Assembly (NCBI RefSeq): GCF_002120225.1
Contig: NZ_LAPZ01000012.1
Coordinates: 1-64,000, forward strand
Direction: 5' to 3'
Origin: Tenacibaculum holothuriorum
GTDB lineage: Bacteria; Bacteroidota; Bacteroidia; Flavobacteriales; Flavobacteriaceae
DNA length: 64,000 bases
The notes beneath the pieces were generated by a model. It did no database searches. It was not told the origin of the DNA and was given only the letters and a program-made list of their open reading frames with translations. The translations under genes were made by a program, and so were the position numbers. Positions 8,844 through 18,043 of this stretch are shown here, in pieces. The first letter of the stretch is position 1; each line of letters opens with the position of its first letter.

Positions 8844-10292
8844 ATGAAAAAATATTTTTACAGCCTCGTTTTTTTGTTGAGTTTCGGTATGATTAATGCT
8901 CAAGAGAAACTGCCAAAAATAGAAATTCAAGCAAATAAGACTTTGGCATTAGTACAATATGTAAATACCATTTCTAGTCCAAGGAAGAGTATTTTAAAAA
9001 ATCATTTTGAGAAAAGTAAGTTTAATACTAAATCAGTTCAAAAGCTTTTAGCAACATATAAAAAACTACCTTTAAGAGAGAGTATTAAATATCAAGGATA
9101 TCCAGAAACAAGAAGAAGTAGAAAAGGTACTGATGAGATTTTTACAGTAATGGCTGCTAATTCAGATGATTTGGAAGAATTAAAGAAACATTCGGTTAGT
9201 TTATTTCCACTTCGTGATCATCAAAAATTATTTGATATTCTAAAAACCATCGAACCAATTTATGATCAACTTTTCTGGAAGAAAAACCTACCAGTAATTC
9301 AACAAAAAATTACTGAGTTAAAAGCATATGCAGAAAAACACAATTTAAATAAATTGTACAATGCTATGACTAAGTTTTATAACAGTTCGTGGGAATCGGA
9401 TTTACCATTAATTATTTCGGTAATTCCATATCCTGAGAAAACAGGATTTACTGCGACACCTCAAGGAAATATTATAGTAAGTGGTTTGCCTTTAGATATG
9501 GATTATTTTGAAGTGTATTTTGGAGTAATGTTACATGAAATTGCACATATTTTATATGCTGAACAAGAGAAATCATTTCAATTTGAATTAGAAAAATGGT
9601 TTTTAAATTCACCTTCAAAATATAAAACATTTGCTTACAATTGGATTAATGAAACTTTGGCAACAGCTGTTGGAAATGGGTGGGTTTATGAAAAATTGAA
9701 AGGAGAGTTAGATCCGTTAGATTGGTATAATGATATTTATATCAACACTTTTTCCAAAGCTATTTATCCTATGGTGAAAGATTATTTAGAGAGAAATAAA
9801 AAAATAGACGAAGATTTTATTAATAAAGCAATTTTAGCCTATAAAAAAGTATTGGCAGATAAAACATATGCGTATGATAATTTAATTACATACACCGAAA
9901 TGATGTTGAACAAAGAAAGTAAAGATGGAGCTTTAGAAGGTAAAGTGATGGATGGGGTGTTTTCTAACTTTAGAACTCGAAGTTATGGGCTACATACTCC
10001 TTTTCCTTGTGGAGATAAGTTAGAGAGTTTTTTAAAAAATATAAAAACACAAGTAGTAGGGGTTGTAGAAAATAATCAGGCGGAATTAGAGAGTTTAGAA
10101 ATTACTTTTCCATTCTTGAAAAAATATACATTAAATACGAATAGAAATTTTGTGTTAACTCACATTAAAGAAAACGGACAGGTTTTTATATTGATTAATG
10201 TTCTTAATGAAAATGAATTTTCTAAAGTGTTTTCACTACTTAAACAGCAAAAAACAGTTAGTTTAAATAAAGAGAATTTGATTTATTTTTAA
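8844..10292 (+). CDS. Secreted HExxH metallopeptidase-like protein
   Basis: A signal peptide (MKKYFYSLVFLLSFGMINAQ) leads a 482-residue protein with VMLHEIAHILYAEQ (zinc ligands His231 and His235, catalytic Glu232). WINETLATAVG follows about 35 residues later, and its Glu270 is a plausible third ligand in a gluzincin-like NExxA motif. It would act in the periplasm or outside the cell. I cannot name the family with certainty; an uncharacterised Bacteroidota DUF is likely. It is downstream of a two-component system and probably cotranscribed with the coiled-coil protein gene. A strong terminator follows. Confidence 0.75.
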   Translation: MKKYFYSLVFLLSFGMINAQEKLPKIEIQANKTLALVQYVNTISSPRKSILKNHFEKSKFNTKSVQKLLATYKKLPLRESIKYQGYPETRRSRKGTDEIFTVMAANSDDLEELKKHSVSLFPLRDHQKLFDILKTIEPIYDQLFWKKNLPVIQQKITELKAYAEKHNLNKLYNAMTKFYNSSWESDLPLIISVIPYPEKTGFTATPQGNIIVSGLPLDMDYFEVYFGVMLHEIAHILYAEQEKSFQFELEKWFLNSPSKYKTFAYNWINETLATAVGNGWVYEKLKGELDPLDWYNDIYINTFSKAIYPMVKDYLERNKKIDEDFINKAILAYKKVLADKTYAYDNLITYTEMMLNKESKDGALEGKVMDGVFSNFRTRSYGLHTPFPCGDKLESFLKNIKTQVVGVVENNQAELESLEITFPFLKKYTLNTNRNFVLTHIKENGQVFILINVLNENEFSKVFSLLKQQKTVSLNKENLIYF

Positions 10293-10295
10293 ATA

Positions 10296-10326
10296 AAAAG
10301 TCCCAAAGTTTTACTTTGGGACTTTT
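10296..10326. terminator. Bidirectional terminator
   Basis: A perfect 14-bp stem (10296-10309 with 10313-10326, AAAAGTCCCAAAGT arm) with a 3-base loop lies between the convergent peptidase and sppA genes. Confidence 0.88.
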
Positions 10327-10347
10327 GGTATTTTGTTCTTAGAGATA

Positions 10348-12096
10348 CTATTTTATGTTGAAAATAAAAGGCATTCTTGCTTGAATTCCTTTTAAGTTTT
10401 TCATTTGGTTGATGTTGTTATACAATTGATAGTTCTCATTACCTAAAGCTTCTTTTAAAACTTCTTCTTTAGATATTGAACCAAAAGGCGAGAATTTTAA
10501 AGTTTCTTTTAAATCTTTTTTATAATTAGGATAGTTTCTAACTCTATAATCTGAAACTTCAGCAAGTTCCGCAGCAATTTGTATTGCGTCTTCTAAACCA
10601 CCTAAAGTGTCTACTAATCCTTTTTCAATAGCTTCTTTACCAGTCCAAACTCTTCCTTGAGCAACTTCATTTACTTGCTCAAAAGTCATATTTCTACCTT
10701 TTGCAACTCTATTTACAAATGTGGTGTAAATTTGCTCAACTCCTTCTTTAGTTACATCGTAAAACTTTTGATTCATAGGTTCAAAAACACTGTAGTTAGG
10801 ACTGTTGTTTGTTGAAACTTGTTCAGCATTAATTCCGATATTTCCTGCAACTTTGTTAAAGTTCGGAACTGCTCCAAAAACTCCAATAGAACCTGTTATT
10901 GTAGTTGGTTCAGCTATAATTTTATCGGCATTACAAGCTATGTAATAACCACCAGAAGCTGCTACATTACCCATAGAAACCACTAATGGTTTTTCTTTTT
11001 TGGTTAACTCTAATTCACGCCAAATTAATTCAGAAGCTAAGGCAGAACCTCCTGGAGAGTTTACTCGTAAAACAATTGCTTTAACGTTTTTGTCTTTTCT
11101 AGCTTTTTTAATAGCGCTATTAATTAAACCTTGTCCAATAATATCTTCGTTACCTTCACCATAAAGTATTTGCCCTTGTGCATAAATAACGGCAATTTTA
11201 CTTTTAGATGAAGTAAAGATTCTACCTTTTCCTGTAGAAATGTAATCTTCTAGAGTAATAGTGTTTGCTTTTTTTACTTCGGCAGCATTATTAAGTTTTA
11301 CCGTATATTCATCTTGGTAAATTGAACCATCTGTTAATTTATTGTTGAAAGCAAGTTCAGCATTTCTACCAAAAGCATTGTCAGCAATAATGTTTAATTG
11401 CTCAACAGGAATATTTCTACTTTTAAAAATATCATCAGTAATTTCTGACCAAATTGATTTTAAGAAAGAAGTAGTTTGTTCTCTGTTTGCTTCACTCATT
11501 TTATTGGTTAAGTATGGCTCTACAGCACTTTTGTATTTTCCGTGACGGATTACTTCCATTTTTACACCATACTTATCTTCGAAATCTTTATAATATAAAA
11601 TTTCAGTAGAAAGACCTTTAAAATCGATAGCTCCAACTGGATTTAGGAAAAGACTATCGGCTACAGAACTTAAGTAGTAATTTTTTTGATCATATACATC
11701 GTTGTATGCATAAATAAATTTTCCACTTTCTTTAAATTCCTCAAGTTTGTTACGAATAGCTTGGGTTTGAGCGATACCAGCACTAATATAAGTTGTATTA
11801 ATACTTATTCCTTTAATATTTGAATCTGATTTGGCATTTTCAATAGCGTTTAAAATTTTATTTAAAGCTAGTTTTTCATCAACTAAATCTAAGGCTTCAG
11901 CAATAGGGTTGTCTTCTTTCGGGGCATAATCTTTTATAGAAGTTGATAAATCTAATTCTAAAATAGAGTTAGGTTTTACAATAATAGCTTCTTCAGTATT
12001 CATTAAAGCTGCAATACCAATAAAGAAAATAAAGAGTAAAAATATGGCAATAAAAAAGCCTAAAATAGAGGCGATTAAATTTCTTAGAAATTTCAT
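10348..12096 (-). CDS. sppA: Signal peptide peptidase SppA (long, tandem-domain type)
   Basis: The 582-residue protein has an N-terminal membrane anchor (NLIASILGFFIAIFLLFIFFIG) and two ClpP/crotonase-like S49 domains, as in the E. coli 67-kDa type. The catalytic Lys is in GKYKSAVEPY in the first domain and the nucleophilic Ser in NVAASGGYYIACNA in the second. Both are present, so activity is expected. SppA degrades signal-peptide remnants in the inner membrane. It has its own promoter box upstream and a shared terminator downstream. Confidence 0.95.
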   Translation of the reverse strand: MKFLRNLIASILGFFIAIFLLFIFFIGIAALMNTEEAIIVKPNSILELDLSTSIKDYAPKEDNPIAEALDLVDEKLALNKILNAIENAKSDSNIKGISINTTYISAGIAQTQAIRNKLEEFKESGKFIYAYNDVYDQKNYYLSSVADSLFLNPVGAIDFKGLSTEILYYKDFEDKYGVKMEVIRHGKYKSAVEPYLTNKMSEANREQTTSFLKSIWSEITDDIFKSRNIPVEQLNIIADNAFGRNAELAFNNKLTDGSIYQDEYTVKLNNAAEVKKANTITLEDYISTGKGRIFTSSKSKIAVIYAQGQILYGEGNEDIIGQGLINSAIKKARKDKNVKAIVLRVNSPGGSALASELIWRELELTKKEKPLVVSMGNVAASGGYYIACNADKIIAEPTTITGSIGVFGAVPNFNKVAGNIGINAEQVSTNNSPNYSVFEPMNQKFYDVTKEGVEQIYTTFVNRVAKGRNMTFEQVNEVAQGRVWTGKEAIEKGLVDTLGGLEDAIQIAAELAEVSDYRVRNYPNYKKDLKETLKFSPFGSISKEEVLKEALGNENYQLYNNINQMKNLKGIQARMPFIFNIK

Positions 12097-12117
12097 GAGT
12101 TATGTTATTTTAAGGGG

Positions 12118-12125
12118 CAAATATA
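12118..12125 (-). promoter_or_regulatory. sppA promoter -7 element
   Basis: Minus-strand TATATTTG matches TAnnTTTG and lies 21 bases before the sppA ATG. Confidence 0.5.
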
Positions 12126-12147
12126 CATTTTTTAAGATGCAGAAATA

Positions 12148-12573
12148 TTATAGATTACGGTTAGAAAAATTACCTAATCGCATATTGTATTTTCGTTGTG
12201 CAAACATAAAGTAATTAAAAAGCTTATAATTTACATCGTAACCATAATCTATATGAGGAGAATAATCAATAATATTCTCATAAATATTAGGATTAAATTG
12301 AGTAGGGTTTTGAACTCGCATATTCCAAATAGGAACCATCATACGGTTTCTTGTTTCTAAAAAAGATTGAGAATAAAATCCAACAGGTCTCGCAATAGAA
12401 TTTAAATAAGCGGTAAACCCTGGGTCGATTATAATTATTTCGTATTCTAAAGAATCATTTTTTATAACAACAGGCTCTTCTTTAGTATTGCCTTTTTTTA
12501 TGTTAGAAGAGCTGCAGGATAAAGAAACGATTGTTGTAATAATTAATATTGGTATATATTTTAGAAACTTCAT
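12148..12573 (-). CDS. DUF6146-like lipoprotein
   Basis: The start at 12573 gives MKFLKYIPILIITTIVSLSCSSS, a lipoprotein signal with Cys in the lipobox. A longer in-frame extension back to 12801 overlaps the start of the divergent tag gene and encodes no signal, so it is rejected. The 141-residue protein contains IIIDPGFTAYLNSIARPVGF, YSQSFLETRN, IWNMRV and a C-terminal DYGYDVNYKLFNYFMFAQRK. This matches the flavobacterial DUF6146 pattern as I remember it. Function unknown; likely membrane-anchored on the periplasmic side. Confidence 0.8.
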   Translation of the reverse strand: MKFLKYIPILIITTIVSLSCSSSNIKKGNTKEEPVVIKNDSLEYEIIIIDPGFTAYLNSIARPVGFYSQSFLETRNRMMVPIWNMRVQNPTQFNPNIYENIIDYSPHIDYGYDVNYKLFNYFMFAQRKYNMRLGNFSNRNL

Positions 12574-12677
12574 AATTGTATTACTTACATTAGTACTTAT
12601 AAAGTTGCAAAAATTATTCCATTTTTCATTGATTCTTAAGCTATTTAACAGTAATTTCAGCCAATAAATTAATAAAA

Positions 12678-13241
12678 ATGGAGAAAAAAAGATGTTTTTG
12701 GGTAAGTGCTGATCCACTATATGTAGAATATCACGATGCTGAATGGGGAGTACCCGTATATGATGATGATATGCTGTTTGAATTTTTAATTTTAGAAACA
12801 TTTCAAGCAGGATTAAGTTGGATTACAGTACTTAAAAAGCGAGAAAACTTTAGAAAAGCCTTTAATGGTTTTGATTATAAAAAGATAGCCAAATATGAAG
12901 AGGATAAATTTAATGAACTACTACAAAATGCTGGAATCATTAGGAATAAATTGAAAATAAAAGCAACTATTAGCAATGCCCAAGCCTTTATGAAAGTGCA
13001 AGAAGAGTTTGGTTCTTTTTCAAAATATATTTGGGGATTTGTAGACGGAAAACCAATCAAAAATGCTTTTGAAAAAAGAGAAGAGGTACCTGCAACAACA
13101 GAACTGTCTGATAAAATATCCAAAGATTTAAAAAAGCGAGGGTTTAAGTTTGTGGGGTCAACGGTAATCTATGCTTTCATGCAAGCCACTGGTATGGTAA
13201 ATGATCACACAACCGATTGTTTCTGCTATAACGAAGTATAA
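12678..13241 (+). CDS. tag: DNA-3-methyladenine glycosylase I
   Basis: This 187-residue protein matches Tag: RCFWV...YHDAEWGVPVYDDDMLFEFLILETFQAGLSWITVL, with the zinc-ligand Cys6 and His19 near the start and His/Cys near the end (MVNDHTTDCFCY). Tag removes 3-methyladenine from alkylated DNA as the first step of base-excision repair. Length is normal. It is divergent from the DUF6146-like gene and followed by DPP III after 49 bases. Confidence 0.96.
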   Translation: MEKKRCFWVSADPLYVEYHDAEWGVPVYDDDMLFEFLILETFQAGLSWITVLKKRENFRKAFNGFDYKKIAKYEEDKFNELLQNAGIIRNKLKIKATISNAQAFMKVQEEFGSFSKYIWGFVDGKPIKNAFEKREEVPATTELSDKISKDLKKRGFKFVGSTVIYAFMQATGMVNDHTTDCFCYNEV

Positions 13242-13290
13242 TTTGTACCTTTAGCCTCCAACAAAAAAAATCAATTTAAATATTTATACA

Positions 13291-15324
13291 ATGAAATTAA
13301 GATACATGCTTTGTACTGCAATAGCAGCGAGCTTATTAGTTTCTTGTGGTGTAGAAAATAAAAAAGAACCACAGGTAGAAACAAAAACAGAAAAAGCTTT
13401 TGAATACGAAGTTGAACAATTTGCAGATATTAAAGTATTACGTTACCAAATACCTGGTTTTGATGAGTTAACACTAAAAGAAAAGAAATTAGTGTACTAT
13501 CTAACACAAGCAGGTTTAGCTGGACGTGATATTATGTGGGACCAAAACTATCGTCATAACTTAGAGATTAGAAGAACTTTAGAAAAAATAAATGATGAGT
13601 TTAAAGGAGATAGAAATTCGGAAGACTTTAAAAAGTTTACTACGTATTTGAAGCGTGTTTGGTTTTCAAACGGAATTCACCATCACTATTCAAACGATAA
13701 AATCAAAGCTGAATTTTCTAAAGAGTATTTAGAAAGTTTGCTAAAAGAAACAAATACCGAATTATCAGCAGATGCTTTAGCGGTAATCTTTAACAATAAA
13801 GACAATAAAAAAGTAAACAAAAAAGCAGGAGTTGATAATGTATTGGCATCTGCGGTTAATTTTTACGGACCAGATATTACTAATAAAGATGTTGAAACAT
13901 TTTACGCAACTGCATACAAAGGACCAGAAGGAAAGCCAGTAGAAGCAGGTTTAAACTCTAAATTAGTAAAAGAAGACGGAAAGCTTGTTGAAAAAGTATG
14001 GAAGTCTGGAGGAATGTACGGAGCTGCAATCGATAAAATTATTTATTGGTTAGAAAAAGCACAAGGAGTAGCAGAGAATGAAAAGCAAGCAAAAGCTTTA
14101 GGGTTATTAATTGAGTATTATAAAACAGGAAGTTTAGATACTTGGGACCAATATGCAATTGCTTGGGTTGAATCTACCGAAGGAAATATTGACTGGATAA
14201 ACGGATTTATTGAAGTATATAATGATCCAAAAGGATACCGTGGTTCGTATGAAACTATTGTTGAAATCAAAGATTTTGACATGTCTAAAAAGATGAAAGT
14301 ATTATCAGACAATGCACAATGGTTTGAAGATAATTCACCTTTAGACCCAGCACATAAAAAAGAAAATGTAGTAGGAGTCTCTTATAAAACGGTAAACGTT
14401 GCAGGAGAGGCAGGAGACGCATCACCTAGTACACCAATTGGAGTGAATTTACCAAATAATAACTGGATTCGTCAAGAACATGGGTCTAAATCAGTGTCTT
14501 TAGGAAACATTATAGGTTCTTATAACAATGCAGGTGGTACCGGACGTTTAAAAGAGTTTGCACACGATCAAGAAGAAATTGATTTAGAGATTAAATACGG
14601 AAAGTTAGCAGATAAATTACACACGGCTTTACATGAGGTGATTGGTCATGCTTCAGGAAAAATTAATGACGGAATAGGACAACCAAAAGAGACTTTAAAA
14701 AATTACGCGTCTACTATGGAAGAAGGTAGAGCAGATTTAGTAGGATTGTACTATTTAATGGATCCAAAATTACAAGAGTTAGGATTAGTAGATGATTGGC
14801 AAAAAGTAGGAAAGGCTGCTTATGACGGATATATTAGAAATGGATTAATGACACAATTAATTCGTATCAATTTAGGTGATGATATTGAAGAAGATCACAT
14901 GGTAAACCGTCAATGGGTATCTGCTTGGGCTTTTGAGCAAGGAAAGAAAGACAACGTAATTGAAAAAGTAGTGAAGGATGGTAAAACATTTTTTGTGGTA
15001 AACGATTATATGAAGTTACGCGATATTTTCGGACGCTTATTAAAAGAAACACAGAGAATCAAGTCAGAAGGAGATTTTGACGCAGCGAAAGCATTGGTAG
15101 AAGGTTATGGTGTAAAAGTAGATCAAGCAATACATAAAGAGGTATTAGATCGTAACAAACAATTTACATCAGCTCCATATAGTGGATTTGTAAATCCAGT
15201 TTTAGAGCCTGTAGTAGATGCAGAAGGAAATATTACAGATATTACCATTGCGCAGCCTAAAACTTTTGAAGAACAAATGAAGTTTTACGCTAAAAACTAT
15301 AGTTTCTTACCAACAAAGAACTAA
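13291..15324 (+). CDS. Dipeptidyl peptidase III lipoprotein (family M49)
   Basis: The 677-residue protein begins with a lipoprotein signal (MLCTAIAASLLVSCGVE). It carries the M49 zinc motif HEVIGH (His448, Glu449, His453), an HExxxH with one extra residue relative to HExxH. The second motif MEEGRADLVGLYY supplies the third ligand, probably Glu478. DPP III removes dipeptides from the N-terminus of short peptides. Eukaryotic forms are cytosolic, whereas this one should be lipid-anchored in the periplasm or at the cell surface, as in other Bacteroidota. It probably feeds peptide use by the cell. Confidence 0.95.
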   Translation: MKLRYMLCTAIAASLLVSCGVENKKEPQVETKTEKAFEYEVEQFADIKVLRYQIPGFDELTLKEKKLVYYLTQAGLAGRDIMWDQNYRHNLEIRRTLEKINDEFKGDRNSEDFKKFTTYLKRVWFSNGIHHHYSNDKIKAEFSKEYLESLLKETNTELSADALAVIFNNKDNKKVNKKAGVDNVLASAVNFYGPDITNKDVETFYATAYKGPEGKPVEAGLNSKLVKEDGKLVEKVWKSGGMYGAAIDKIIYWLEKAQGVAENEKQAKALGLLIEYYKTGSLDTWDQYAIAWVESTEGNIDWINGFIEVYNDPKGYRGSYETIVEIKDFDMSKKMKVLSDNAQWFEDNSPLDPAHKKENVVGVSYKTVNVAGEAGDASPSTPIGVNLPNNNWIRQEHGSKSVSLGNIIGSYNNAGGTGRLKEFAHDQEEIDLEIKYGKLADKLHTALHEVIGHASGKINDGIGQPKETLKNYASTMEEGRADLVGLYYLMDPKLQELGLVDDWQKVGKAAYDGYIRNGLMTQLIRINLGDDIEEDHMVNRQWVSAWAFEQGKKDNVIEKVVKDGKTFFVVNDYMKLRDIFGRLLKETQRIKSEGDFDAAKALVEGYGVKVDQAIHKEVLDRNKQFTSAPYSGFVNPVLEPVVDAEGNITDITIAQPKTFEEQMKFYAKNYSFLPTKN

Positions 15325-15340
15325 GCTTTGCCTCGAAAAA

Positions 15341-15365
15341 TGTCATTCTGAATCTATTTCAGAAT
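15341..15365. repeat. REP-like palindromic intergenic element
   Basis: TGTC precedes an 8-bp inverted repeat ATTCTGAA (15345-15352) / TTCAGAAT (15358-15365). Sequences of the type TGTCATTCTGAA...TTCAGAATC recur between genes in Bacteroidota genomes. Only one copy is seen in this window. Confidence 0.45.
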
Positions 15366-15393
15366 CACATAAAGGCTAGCGATAATTGAATTT

Positions 15394-15424
15394 AAAAACC
15401 GATGCTTTAAAAGTGTCGGTTTTT
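15394..15424 (+). terminator. Terminator after the DPP III gene
   Basis: A 9-bp stem (AAAAACCGA, 15394-15402, with TCGGTTTTT, 15416-15424), extended by weaker inner pairs, is followed by a T run. Confidence 0.75.
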
Positions 15425-15452
15425 TGTATTTTTAAAGCAGAAAGTAAGTAGT

Positions 15453-16376
15453 ATGGCAAAGAAGATTAAAGATCCTGGGTTAGGACATAATTCAAAGAAA
15501 AATATCAAAGGAATTGTAAATAAAGATGGAAGTTCTAACGTAATTCACCTGAATAAAAAATTCAATATTGACGATTTATATACGTTCTTTATCGAACTTA
15601 CTTGGTGGCAATTTTTTCTATTTGTGCTTCTAGGATATACTTTGTTAAATATTGTATTCGGTTTTGTATATATGGCAATTGGTATTGAAGAAATAACACC
15701 TTCAAGAGGTAATTTTTTAGATGATTTTTTAAACGGATTCTTTTTTAGTGCACAAACCTTAACTACTGTAGGGTATGGGGGAATAGCACCCCAAGGAGTG
15801 ACAGCCAATTTAATAGCAGCTTTTGAAGCCATGATAGGGCTGTTGAGCTTTTCATTTATAACAGGGTTGTTGTATGGAAGATTTTCTAAGGCAAAAGCAG
15901 CAATTCACTTTAGTGATAATGTGCTCTTGAGAGATTTTAAAGAGCACAGAGCAATTATGTTTCGTTTAATGAATAGTAGAAAAACGGTTATGATAGAACC
16001 AGAAATTACGGTAACACTTTCAATAAATGAAAAAAATAAAGAAGGTGAATATAAGAGAGAGTTCTATCGATTAAAACTAGAGCGTGATAAAATAATGTAT
16101 TTACCTACGGTTTGGACAATAGTTCATGAGATAGATGACAAAAGTCCGTTGTTTAAATATTCAGATAAAGAAATAGAGAACTTAGAAGCAAAGCTCTATG
16201 CGCTTATTCAATATCATGAAGAATCATTCGGACAAAAAGTATATCAAATAACTTCTTATGATTTTTCAGAAGACCTTAAATCGGGAGTAAAATATACACC
16301 TTCGTTTAGTTTTGATGAAGAAGGTTTTACAGTTTTAGACCACGATAATTTAGATGAGGTAACGAGAATGAATTAA
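15453..16376 (+). CDS. Inward-rectifier K+ channel, KirBac type
   Basis: The 307-residue protein has an amphipathic slide-helix region, TM1 (about 51-75), a pore helix and selectivity filter QTLTTVGYGGIAP (about 100-112), and TM2 (about 119-142). A C-terminal immunoglobulin-like cytoplasmic domain starts after SKAKAAIHFSDNVLL. This is the KirBac arrangement; the TVGYG filter indicates K+ selectivity. It has its own upstream terminator-separated transcript and ends by overlapping the convergent small membrane-protein gene by 3 bases. Confidence 0.94.
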   Translation: MAKKIKDPGLGHNSKKNIKGIVNKDGSSNVIHLNKKFNIDDLYTFFIELTWWQFFLFVLLGYTLLNIVFGFVYMAIGIEEITPSRGNFLDDFLNGFFFSAQTLTTVGYGGIAPQGVTANLIAAFEAMIGLLSFSFITGLLYGRFSKAKAAIHFSDNVLLRDFKEHRAIMFRLMNSRKTVMIEPEITVTLSINEKNKEGEYKREFYRLKLERDKIMYLPTVWTIVHEIDDKSPLFKYSDKEIENLEAKLYALIQYHEESFGQKVYQITSYDFSEDLKSGVKYTPSFSFDEEGFTVLDHDNLDEVTRMN

Positions 16377-16588
16377 CCTTTAATTAAAAATTTAGAAAGA
16401 AATAAAAGCGCAATAACAGTAATAATACCTATAGCTACATATAAAGCACCATTTTGATAATATTTTTTATTATTCTTAGCATCTTTTTTATAGCTAAAAA
16501 TCATTAAAGCTAAGAAAGCAATAACAAAAAAACTAGCAAAGATAATTCTACCAGTGGTAAACATTTTAGCAGCAATAAGTATAAACAT
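16373..16588 (-). CDS. Small two-TM membrane protein
   Basis: This 71-residue protein has two hydrophobic helices (about 11-31 and 48-68) joined by a basic loop (YKKDAKNNKKYYQNG). No family is recognised. A good promoter box (TAACTTTG on the minus strand) lies 17 bases before the ATG, which supports expression. It is convergent with the K+ channel gene, overlapping by 3 bases. Confidence 0.72.
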   Translation of the reverse strand: MFILIAAKMFTTGRIIFASFFVIAFLALMIFSYKKDAKNNKKYYQNGALYVAIGIITVIALLFLSKFLIKG

Positions 16589-16604
16589 AAAGTTGTATTT
16601 TTAG

Positions 16605-16612
16605 CAAAGTTA
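16605..16612 (-). promoter_or_regulatory. -7 element of the small membrane protein gene
   Basis: Minus-strand TAACTTTG fits TAnnTTTG, 17 bases before the start at 16588. Confidence 0.5.
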
Positions 16613-16627
16613 AAGAATGATTTTATA

Positions 16628-17359
16628 ATGAGAAAAACTAAAACAGCAATTGTTTTTGGAGCTACTTCAGGCATAGGAAAACGTTTGGCAGAATTATTAG
16701 TTAAAGACGGATATATTGTTGCAATTACTGGAAGAAGATTAGAAGAATTAAAAAAGATTAAAGCGCAAAATCCAAATCAAATCATTATAAAACAAAACGA
16801 TATCCAACAAATAGATGAAGTTGAAAAAGTTTTTAAAGAAATTGTTTCTGAATTAGGAGAGGTACATTTAATTATTCAATCATCGGGTGTAGGTTTTGTA
16901 AATTCTAAATTAGAATGGGAAAAGGAAAATGAAACCATACAAACGAATGTTGTTGGAGTTACAAAATTATATGATTTAGCATATAATCTTTTTAGAGAAC
17001 AGCAATTCGGACATTTAGTTGGAATTTCTTCAATAGCATCATTAAGAGGAAGCAGAGCAGCTCCGGCGTATTTTGCTTCAAAAGCTTATCAAAAAGCCTA
17101 TTTAGAAGGCTTGTATATAAAAACTAAAACAATAAAATCTAAGAAGGTTTTTGTAACCGACATTCGCCCAGGTTTTGTTGATACTGCTATGGCACTAGGA
17201 GATGGAATCTTTTGGATGGTTCCTTTAGAAAAGGCAACAAAGCAAATTTATTCAGCAATAAAAAAGAAAAGAAGAGTAGCTTATATTTCGAAAAGATGGA
17301 GGTTAATAGCTTGGGTACTTAAAATAGTTCCAGCTCAATTATTAAAAATGGCAACATAA
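16628..17359 (+). CDS. SDR-family oxidoreductase
   Basis: A 243-residue classical short-chain dehydrogenase: cofactor motif GATSGIGKRLAELL (about 10-23), SSGVG in the NNAG position, catalytic Ser in VGISSIASLRGS and the YxxxK pair in AYFASKAYQKAY. TGRRLEE after the second strand suggests NADP. The substrate cannot be told. The HAD gene starts 2 bases after its stop and a MazG-like gene follows, a three-gene set. Confidence 0.9.
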   Translation: MRKTKTAIVFGATSGIGKRLAELLVKDGYIVAITGRRLEELKKIKAQNPNQIIIKQNDIQQIDEVEKVFKEIVSELGEVHLIIQSSGVGFVNSKLEWEKENETIQTNVVGVTKLYDLAYNLFREQQFGHLVGISSIASLRGSRAAPAYFASKAYQKAYLEGLYIKTKTIKSKKVFVTDIRPGFVDTAMALGDGIFWMVPLEKATKQIYSAIKKKRRVAYISKRWRLIAWVLKIVPAQLLKMAT

Positions 17360-17360
17360 T

Positions 17361-18041
17361 ATGGAAAAGAATAAATTAATAATTCTTGATATAGATGATA
17401 CCTTAACCAAAAGTGAAGAAAAGCATACCGATTCTTTACTATTTGCAATGAAGCATTTTGGAATTGATAGAGTAAATACCGATTGGAAAGAATACACCCA
17501 TGCTACTGATAGTTACATTTTTAAAGAAAATTATGAACAAACTCATAAAAAAGAATTTAGCTTAGACCTTATTGATGAATTTGAAAAGGTAATGACAGAG
17601 AAATTTATGAGTTATCCACAAACTCATGAAGTAAGAGGAGCTCAAAAAACAATAGATTTTTTATTAAAAGAAACTGATTATGCAATTTGTTTTGCAACAG
17701 GGTCAATTCATAAGCCAGCATTATTAAAGTTAGAACAAGTAGGAATTAATTTTATTCCAAATGTATTGTCATCATGTAATAATTATTTTACAAGAGAAGA
17801 AATTGTAAAAGCCTCTATAAAGAAAGCCCAAGATTATTATGGAGTAGCACAATTTGAATCTATTATTTCTTTTGGAGATGGCTTGTGGGATGTAACTACA
17901 GCAAGAAACTTAAATTTACATTTTGTTGGTGTGAATACAAAAAATGTATCCGATTTCAAAAAGCAAAATGTACAATATCATATAAATGATTGGACTGAAT
18001 TTAGTCTACAAAAAATGGAAAAAATATTCAACATAAACTAA
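17361..18041 (+). CDS. HAD-superfamily phosphatase
   Basis: This 226-residue HAD hydrolase has motif I LDIDDTLT (nucleophile Asp10, acid Asp12), motif II ATGS near residue 113 and motif III/IV FGDGLWDV near 173-180. A helical cap lies between motifs I and II. It resembles phosphoglycolate-phosphatase-like enzymes, but the substrate is not assignable. It is tightly packed between the SDR and the MazG-like genes. Confidence 0.88.
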   Translation: MEKNKLIILDIDDTLTKSEEKHTDSLLFAMKHFGIDRVNTDWKEYTHATDSYIFKENYEQTHKKEFSLDLIDEFEKVMTEKFMSYPQTHEVRGAQKTIDFLLKETDYAICFATGSIHKPALLKLEQVGINFIPNVLSSCNNYFTREEIVKASIKKAQDYYGVAQFESIISFGDGLWDVTTARNLNLHFVGVNTKNVSDFKKQNVQYHINDWTEFSLQKMEKIFNIN

Positions 18042-18043
18042 AT

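Noticed and set aside
8499..8930. 143-codon frame on the minus strand opposite the coiled-coil protein
   Set aside because: It lies antisense to two genes with signal peptides and is rich in Phe/Leu/His as expected from the complement of Lys/Glu-rich codons.
12574..12801. N-terminal extension of the DUF6146-like lipoprotein frame
   Set aside because: It overlaps the start of the divergent tag gene and would destroy the lipoprotein signal that begins at 12573.
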